A DNA stretch of 64,000 nucleotides from Choanephora cucurbitarum (Eukaryota > Mucoromycota > Mucoromycetes > Mucorales > Choanephoraceae): contig JAIWNI010000027.1 in NCBI GenBank assembly GCA_025331435.1, positions 248,001 to 312,000 of the forward strand. Direction: 5' to 3'. Below the pieces are notes generated by a model. That model worked only from the letters and a program-made list of their open reading frames with translations, was not told the DNA's origin and made no database searches. Below are positions 57,701 through 64,000 of this stretch, piece by piece. The stretch's first letter is position 1. Every line of letters starts with the position of its first letter. A program made the position numbers and the translations under genes.

Positions 57701-58405
57701 GAACTAACTTATTTGCAGACTTTTCAGAAACTTGTCTTGTAAGAAAAATGAATAGCAAATCTGACATGTACTTATTGTTTTTTTCTATAGTCACCATCCA
57801 ATAGACCTGATAGAACCGAACCATCGATTCAGATACCAAAGACACCCGAAAGTACACCTTTACGCTTCCGAAAAATAATGATGGATCGAGTTCCTCATCG
57901 TCGAGAGAACTCAGACAACAGTCTGTCGGCTGACTTTCCTGACATACCTGAAGATCCAACAAAGACACCTTACACACCTCGTACAGCAGCCAGACGTGAA
58001 AGAGATCGTATGGATCGCTCTCAACCTATACCCAATCTAGGTCGAAACCTCACGATGCGTCTACAAGATATCTTTGAACAAGAAAAGGCCAAGGAAGATG
58101 ATTTCTCTGTCAAATCAAGACAATCCTCGGGTATCTTTTTTGAAGATGCGTTGAACGATAGTCCCATGAGTAGTCAAGCTGATAACAATCCATTCTTTAC
58201 AGCAAGCAGTCAAGCTTCAACTGCTACTGTTTCACCTCATCGCCCTAGTATAAAGCGAGGTGCCACTATTGATGATCTCTTTGATGACGACAATGACGAT
58301 GTGTTAGGAGGTAGTCTTATGCCATTGAACTTTGGTCAGCCTTACATGATTGGTGAAGAGGATGAATCAGATTCAGATGATGAACATGCGATGCCTTTAA
58401 TATAG
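54800..58405 (+). CDS. TICRR: Treslin/TICRR-Sld3-like DNA replication initiation factor
   Basis: Exons 54800-56296, 56357-56634, 56690-56938, 57004-57197, 57251-57738 and 57791-58405 give 1,106 residues. The N-terminus (KVVFLIDEQSLM, LSIMRILIYF, VQWGFRFFST) matches the Treslin N-terminal module. A central Sld3/Treslin domain runs from LEKALEELYFESVYTQK through REAQLQVVLYCFICRLMIKL and the DLGRFLGELDSEEG helix. The C-terminal 400 residues are disordered and basic, with clustered Ser/Thr-Pro sites such as IPKTPESTPLRF and TKTPYTPRTA, as needed for CDK-dependent binding to Dpb11/TopBP1. The protein loads Cdc45 at origins. Intron 1 is 60 bases, in frame and without stops, so its removal is likely but not certain. 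An in-frame extension may follow the stop. Confidence 0.72.
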
Positions 58406-58596
58406 ATTTTTTATAAAAACAAGAGAGTAAGTTTTCTATCCCATTGTAAATAAAACATTTAGCTTACTCAGGAAGCAATACCTGATTTACTCAAACGTCA
58501 ACTTGGCAGTTTCAAGAAGTTGAAAGACATGAAGAACGTTGTTAGTGAAAGGCAAATTTTATTTATTCATACTAGAGAATGAAAATAAAGAGAAGA

Positions 58597-59641
58597 TTAC
58601 ACTGAAGCAGTGTCTCCACCTACTCGATTGACAAGTGCGACAATCCCATAACTTGAGGCTGCTGCTACGGCACCAATCAGTAATGTCTGAATGGCACCAA
58701 TCAGTGCCTGTTTAGGCCTTAAATAGATACTTTTCAAATAGCCAAAGCAAAAGAGTGTAAGTGAGGTGACAAAAAAGGAGGTATAAAGCGCAGAGACTAC
58801 ATCTTGTACAAACAGATAAGGAAGTAATGGAATTGTACCACCCACCAAGTAAGATGATCCAATCGTCAAAGCAGAGATCTATCATTCTGTCTGTATAAGC
58901 TACTTTGATCTCTATTGTGTCAGATGTTTTGTTTCCTTACCCAGCTTCTATTAGGATCTGGTAGTTCTAGATTAAGCTCGAAACGCATCATAAAATCAAC
59001 AAACTTTTCAGAGTTCTGCCTAAAGCGAGCCATCATAGGCTCCATAGATTCCCTATCCAAACCATAAGGTTCAAATAACTCTATAATCTCCTCCTCTTCC
59101 TCTTTTGGATAAAGTTCTACTTCCCGAGCTAAAAAGAAGGGCAAAGATTAACTCCACAATTTAAACAAAGTTCCTTTTGATTTCGTTTACCTTCTCGCTC
59201 ACGCTCTGTGTGATAATGATCTGCCTCTGATTTTGCAACTAAATATCCACCTAAACCCATTGAGATAGCTCCAGAAACCAGTTCTATTATTTGCCCATCA
59301 AAATGATCAGTAGATGATCTCTAGGATTTCAACCCGGCATATTTTGTTTTACCTGCCAATCCACCATAGATAACAATTCGACTGTCTCCTAAGCTTGATA
59401 AGCCAGCTGCAAGCGCAAAGGGGACCGTCAGTCCATCAGAAAGACCCAATATACAGTCACGGATAAGTTCAGGTTGATCAAAGTGTTGTTCCATGTGGTC
59501 CTTGACACCTTTTGATAAAACTCGGTGAGGTATTCTTGCTCGAATACCATCATCGTCACAAGAACTAGAAGAACTACTCAGCATATATTCTTCGTCGTAA
59601 GTCCTTTTTTCTTCTGAAAGTAAATCATATTTAGGGTTCAT
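58597..59641 (-). CDS. Ccc1/VIT1-family iron (Mn) transporter
   Basis: Minus-strand exons 59641-59353, 59283-59191, 59128-58941 and 58878-58597 give 283 residues. The membrane core starts with LIRDCILGLSDGLTVPFALA and AGLSSLGDSRIVIYGGLAG, then ELVSGAISMGLGGYLVAKSE, the family signature. A long cytosolic acidic helix follows (ELYPKEEEEEIIELFEPYGL), the metal-binding hairpin of VIT1. Three C-terminal membrane segments end the protein (IGSSYLVGGTIPLLPYLF and following). It moves Fe2+ or Mn2+ into the vacuole. It is convergent with the Treslin-like gene; the stops lie about 190 bases apart. Confidence 0.9.
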
Positions 59642-62600
59642 GTTGTCAATAGGAAAAAAAAAAGAGGAGAGAGGTCAAGACAGAGTGAATTAGGTGATCA
59701 AAAAAGATTCAAATGCTGTTTGTCAGCTACTTTCTTTTTGATATTTATACTCCCAAAAAAAAAAGATGTGTGTACTCCACAACCAGTGATTTAACCATTG
59801 TTGTATATATCTAGGTATTGCAAAGTCAATGATACAGGTAGATACTTTCGGCATTAAAGATCAGGGTCGATGTAGGCCATGCCAATAGACATTATTATCA
59901 AGACTTAACTGCATCAGACTATAAAAAATTTGAGACTTGATATATCGATTCTCTTTTTATTTTCTGTTGACATATACCATAGTAGCAACAACTATATATT
60001 GCTATCTTACTATGTTACAAAAAAAAATTAATGTAGTGATGTCTGGGTTATTATTATATTTTGACATCTCGCAAATCAAATAAGCCTTTTTGTACCATGC
60101 GTTACACATGTCATTATCTTGTACCTGACTTCCTCTTACAGACAATAGTCATGGTTGACTGCATGCGGATTACAGGTGTTTCTAAAGCAAACAATGCACA
60201 GACAATTTTTAGATGTCTAATTGCATTCAACAAAATTCTTACAGGTATCAAATGTGTTATAGTTTATTAGTAAAAGGGGAATGATGATTGGATTTTATAA
60301 CAATGGTAGTAAACTTATGACCACTGTAGACTACATATTGTGCAAAGAGGTACAAAATGACTGATTGTAATTACCCAAAAAAATTATGATCGTAGTACTA
60401 CAGTTTATGTCACCTTCACTTTAAAAAGAATCAACCACAATTTTAATCTGTTTTGAATCTAGAAGTCAACGAATCCCAACTTATCAACAGTACTTTATTC
60501 AATTCAGAATCTCATTTCTTTGTTTGGATGATGATTGCTTACTGCTTTTAAACTGTAAAAATAATAGTATAGTATAGTGTAATTTCTAGGAGCTAGTTAA
60601 AGTTTAGCTTTTCTTGAACCCTCAAAATTAACCTGACAAATCAGTTTATTCTTTAACGAGCATGCGTTACACACACATTGTCTGCTTTTGTACTTTTATT
60701 GAAGACACAATTATTGTACTTTCTACAGGAAAGGTCGTCCTCCTATACCAATAGTTTATCCAATGAATAAAAGACAAGAAAAGAGTATCTGGTAACATTG
60801 AAACCTCAATTGCCATAGTACAAGTTTGGTTGTATTAATTAAACATCTAGCTAACATAAATCCAATCAAAAAACACGATAATAGCTAAACAAGCTGCTGC
60901 TCATATTCATAGAAACCCAAAGCTATGCTAACCTCATTGCAGCATAGTGCTTTAATACACACATCATAATGTATCAGGACCACAGATTACTTTGTCACAG
61001 AAATCTAGAAATGCGTAAAGAAATTTCATGCCACAATTTTTTATATGTATTTCATCTGTATCAGGATTTTTTTATCAGTAAAAGAAAGGATGATCTTATG
61101 AGGGTATTTTTCAAAATTCTGTAAGTCTATCAGCAAACTCGAATGCTTGAGCCAATTAGAATAACTTACTTAAGATTGATATGACTACTTTTTGTATGTG
61201 ATATGTATCTTTCACCAAATTCAATTACACTACGGCGCATATTAGAACCCGGCTGATATTTTTTGTTCAAAAATATATGGAGAAGGTATTATCATGGATT
61301 TTAATGCTAAAAATGTCGACTTTTTTTTTGCTCAGGCATGTTCTATAAGGTAAAGGAAGCTCTCTGATAAGCTTCAAGACGATTGGTGATGATGAAGTGA
61401 TCTTGTTTTTTTTCATGTTATATTCTTTGAATAAAAAATCTTAAGCCAAAGAGAAATAGCAGGTCAAAGAATATTTGTACCTAAATTGCAAAGTCTAAAA
61501 ACAGTGAAATGGGGGGGGGGGATAGCTTTCAAAAAGAGAAATAGAAAACATCTATGATAGTAAAGGGGGGGGGGACATGAGACTTCAGTGTGGATGAAAC
61601 TTCTAAAGTGATTTCAATGACATTAATTTTAGAGAAGAACAGGTATTTACTCATGGATATGAATATCTTTTCTGGTGTAAATTGTTTGCACAATCCAATG
61701 CTTTATTTATACGTTTTTTGTTTGATGTACAGTGTAGGATATTATATCCTTTTTATATGAAAGAAATGAAGATTTGTCTTTTTACAGCCAATTGTCTCTG
61801 CTTCAAATACATTGAAACTATACTCATACTTCATGCAAATCCAAGACATTAGCTTATTCCGTCAGCTTTTGTTGCTACTTCATTGGTAAATAACCAATAT
61901 TTCTTTCCATCACTACTCATTCTATACTGAATACCGGCCATTTTTACTTCTTTCCCCATTTTTTCTTGTCTTCTTTTTTATTCAAAATGCACAGCAAAAG
62001 GTAAGCATCATCTTGAATACAAAGAGACGCACACATATTAACACTTTATTTGGTTTCATGTTAGCAATTGACTGAAGGCATAGCTGCTCATCTATACTCA
62101 CAACCTTGTGAGTATACCTTTTTTTTTCGCAGTTGTTGCTTATCGACATCCTTATTTACGACTATACCTTTATATGACATCTTTAGCAAATCCAAGATAT
62201 TCCTCAATATAATTCGATCCAATCTGTTTGGATTTTCAGTCACCTAACATCAGCTACAAGCTCTACAACTATTGTCATGTAGACTGTCACATCTTAATAA
62301 CACTAACGAATTAATGCCTTTCTGAATTATACTCTACTCAGTTTCCAAAGTTATCTATCCTTCTATCCCTTGAGATCTAGTCCTCTCCTATCATTGTTTA
62401 ATCCAAATCTAACATTACTTGGTTTCCTACTGTTTCTACTGCTGTTCAAGATACCCTTTGATACTGATCGGTAACCGTACCAACTCATTTAACTGCTCAA
62501 ACTGATTTGAATTTCTTAGAAGGCCAAGGTATTTGTCTTCCTTGTCAAGCCACTCTTCTTTTTTGCTCTGCGCTGCTTGCTTTCATGTCTGTTGCTGGTT

Positions 62601-63029
62601 CTGTACTCAAGCATGCAATTTCAAGAACAATGAACAACTCATTGGTAAAAAGACGCGTCAATGATCAACAATACTTTTGTATCAAACAAGCTCTAATCTT
62701 AATTTTTTTCGTATATAGTCGATCAATCTATTGTTCTATTTCCAAATCAATTTTCTCGATTGCTGCTGACTCTTCTGTTGACTGAACCTACTACTGCATG
62801 CAAGGTATTTGCTCTTCAGGCTTCAAGATAAAAGAAAAGTAAAGAGAGAAAAAGAAATCAAAATTGTCACCTAGTGTTTATTTTTCCGTATATAATTTAT
62901 CAAAGTTTTTTAAAACAGTGCTTATATTGCAGTTTGCCTGCTTACCATCTGCTTTTCAAATTAGCATTGGCGTCATCTTTTATGGTTTACTGTTTACAAA
63001 ATATAATTATTTTTATTTATTACAAAAAC
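59642..63029. other. Gene-poor region of about 3.4 kb
   Basis: No recognised gene. AT-rich with two G-runs (about 61511-61520 and 61566-61574) that stand out. An ATG after a gene-like pyrimidine leader at 61987 is followed by a GTAAGC donor, but every acceptor tested leads into a stop, so it is not called. Frames at 60061-60270 and 62507-62785 have no family resemblance. Confidence 0.45.
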
Positions 63030-64000
63030 TTATTGTTCTTCTACAGCTTCAACAAGCAAAGCAAGTTCATCTTCTTCTTCATCACCATTTTCTTCTGCTT
63101 CTTCATCTTTTTCTTCTTCAGTGAATATGCCTCCACCTACATTGTCGTCGCTTTGGATAACCTCCACATCCGATAAAGAGGCTTCCTCGGCAATGTTTTC
63201 AACAGAAGGCGTCGCAAGAAATAATTCTGCTAGCCTTTTCAGTGCAAGTAACTTCAAGTGCTCTTGCTTGAGCAAGTACAAATGCTCAGGCTTAGCGTCT
63301 TGAAGCGCAAGCTTTGATAAGACAAGTTTTTTAAAGAGGTTGCGGACGAACCGCTTGTCTTCTTCCTAACACAAAGACTCAGTTTAATAATTGTTGATTT
63401 GCTGCACATACGTTGGTTACTTACCTCTAGAAGTATTACTTCTTCTTCTAATCTGCACATGGTGTGCCAGTCCAGAACATCTTCAGACAAACAAGAGTTT
63501 TGGTGATTGTATTTTATGATAGCTGCTTGCAGACTATCGATTTTTGAATTGTTTTGTTCTTCTTCAGCTATAGGTGTATGCATATAATAGTTAGTATGCT
63601 TTTTCTTTCTCTAGTCATTACATGTTGACTTACAACAGTTTTTCGACAAATGATCATTGAGAAATTCAATGACCATTTTTGCATTAGCGGTAATGCTTCT
63701 GATTGCAGTGATCAATCTTGCGGCTTTCTTAGAACCTATATTCACAATTAATGATGTTATTAAACTGAATCACATGTAGGTGAATGAACTTACCAATTTT
63801 ACCACTGCGGCTAAGCTGTTTGTCTTTGAGTGCCAAGGCAAAGACAAAATTTTGAACAAATATGACTATAAAGTCAGTGACTTCAGATTTGTGATGTTTT
63901 GGTAGTGATTTAGGAGAAAAGATTATAGAGACAGAAAGAGAGTACAGTGAGACTGTTTTAAACTGTTTATTACTTCAAAAAGAGGTTACCGAACTAATGT
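63030..64000 (-). CDS. Unrecognised gene, 3' part, running off the right edge
   Basis: Minus-strand exons from 63962 or beyond: 63962-63794, 63735-63634, 63567-63425 and 63365-63030, all in phase. Helical and leucine-rich (VTDFIVIFVQNFVFALALK; RLITAIRSITANAKMVIEFL; DVLDWHTMCRLEEEVILLE; RNLFKKLVLSKLALQDAKP), ending in an acidic tail rich in Glu/Asp. The repeated helical character suggests an alpha-solenoid or scaffold protein, possibly nuclear, but no family is recognised. The frame upstream of 63962 meets a stop, so a further intron must open at or beyond the edge. Confidence 0.55.

Noticed and set aside
60061..60270. 69-codon frame in the gene-poor right region
   Set aside because: Non-ATG start, no family resemblance, in strongly AT-rich DNA.
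62507..62785. 92-codon frame with a hydrophobic stretch
   Set aside because: Starts at TTG and shows no recognisable domain or conserved splice structure.
1..64000. tRNA, rRNA, CRISPR and bacterial-type operon signals
   Set aside because: No cloverleaf with a matching B box, no rRNA segment and no regularly spaced repeats were found; the gene structure is eukaryotic.

Overview
The window is nuclear DNA of a filamentous fungus, most likely an early-diverging one of the Mucorales type. It is AT-rich, with many poly-A/T tracts and pyrimidine-rich leaders before start codons. Most introns are 43-69 bases with GTAAGT-like donors. It encodes two chitin synthases, a fungal-type plasma-membrane proton pump and fungal forms of nuclear factors. 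Species cannot be named from sequence alone.

Left block (1-17.2 kb, all plus strand): the 3' end of a RhoGEF, a division-2 (class IV) chitin synthase, a YEATS protein of the Taf14 type, a Pma1-like H+-ATPase, a perilipin-like lipid-droplet protein, a stretch of about 4.8 kb with no recognisable gene, and a C2H2 zinc-finger transcription factor. Next come accessory sequences (17.2-22.6 kb): a frame-broken Tc1/mariner transposase, a 601-residue protein of unknown function, a 145-base perfect direct duplication and a MITE-like inverted repeat.

The outstanding structure is a large inverted duplication, 22.6-43.5 kb. Two arms of about 6.1 and 6.75 kb, nearly identical in non-coding parts, face each other across an 8.05 kb spacer. 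Each arm carries two tandem intronless genes with the SASA / sialate O-acetylesterase fold in which the catalytic Ser and His positions are replaced. The arms differ mainly in the N-terminal halves of these genes, mostly by amino-acid replacements, and one copy is a mosaic of its two paralogs. The spacer carries four ordinary single-copy genes, all on the minus strand: a TMEM70-like protein, an RGS protein, a PH-domain protein and the spliceosomal cyclophilin PPWD1.

Right block (43.6-64 kb): a family-16 methyltransferase, the ESCRT-III protein CHMP7/Chm7 and a Sec7-PH ARF exchange factor (all minus). Then come Mediator subunit 11 (plus) and the AAA+ ATPase WRNIP1/Mgs1 (minus), whose stop codons share one palindromic hexamer. 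After these are a division-1 chitin synthase and a Treslin/Sld3-like replication factor (plus), a Ccc1/VIT1-type transporter (minus), a gene-poor stretch, and the 3' part of an unknown gene (minus). WRNIP1 and the division-1 chitin synthase diverge from a promoter containing two MluI cell-cycle boxes.

All splice models were made by reading the sequence. Each complete multi-exon model keeps frame across every junction and has a length divisible by three. No RNA evidence or database search was available.
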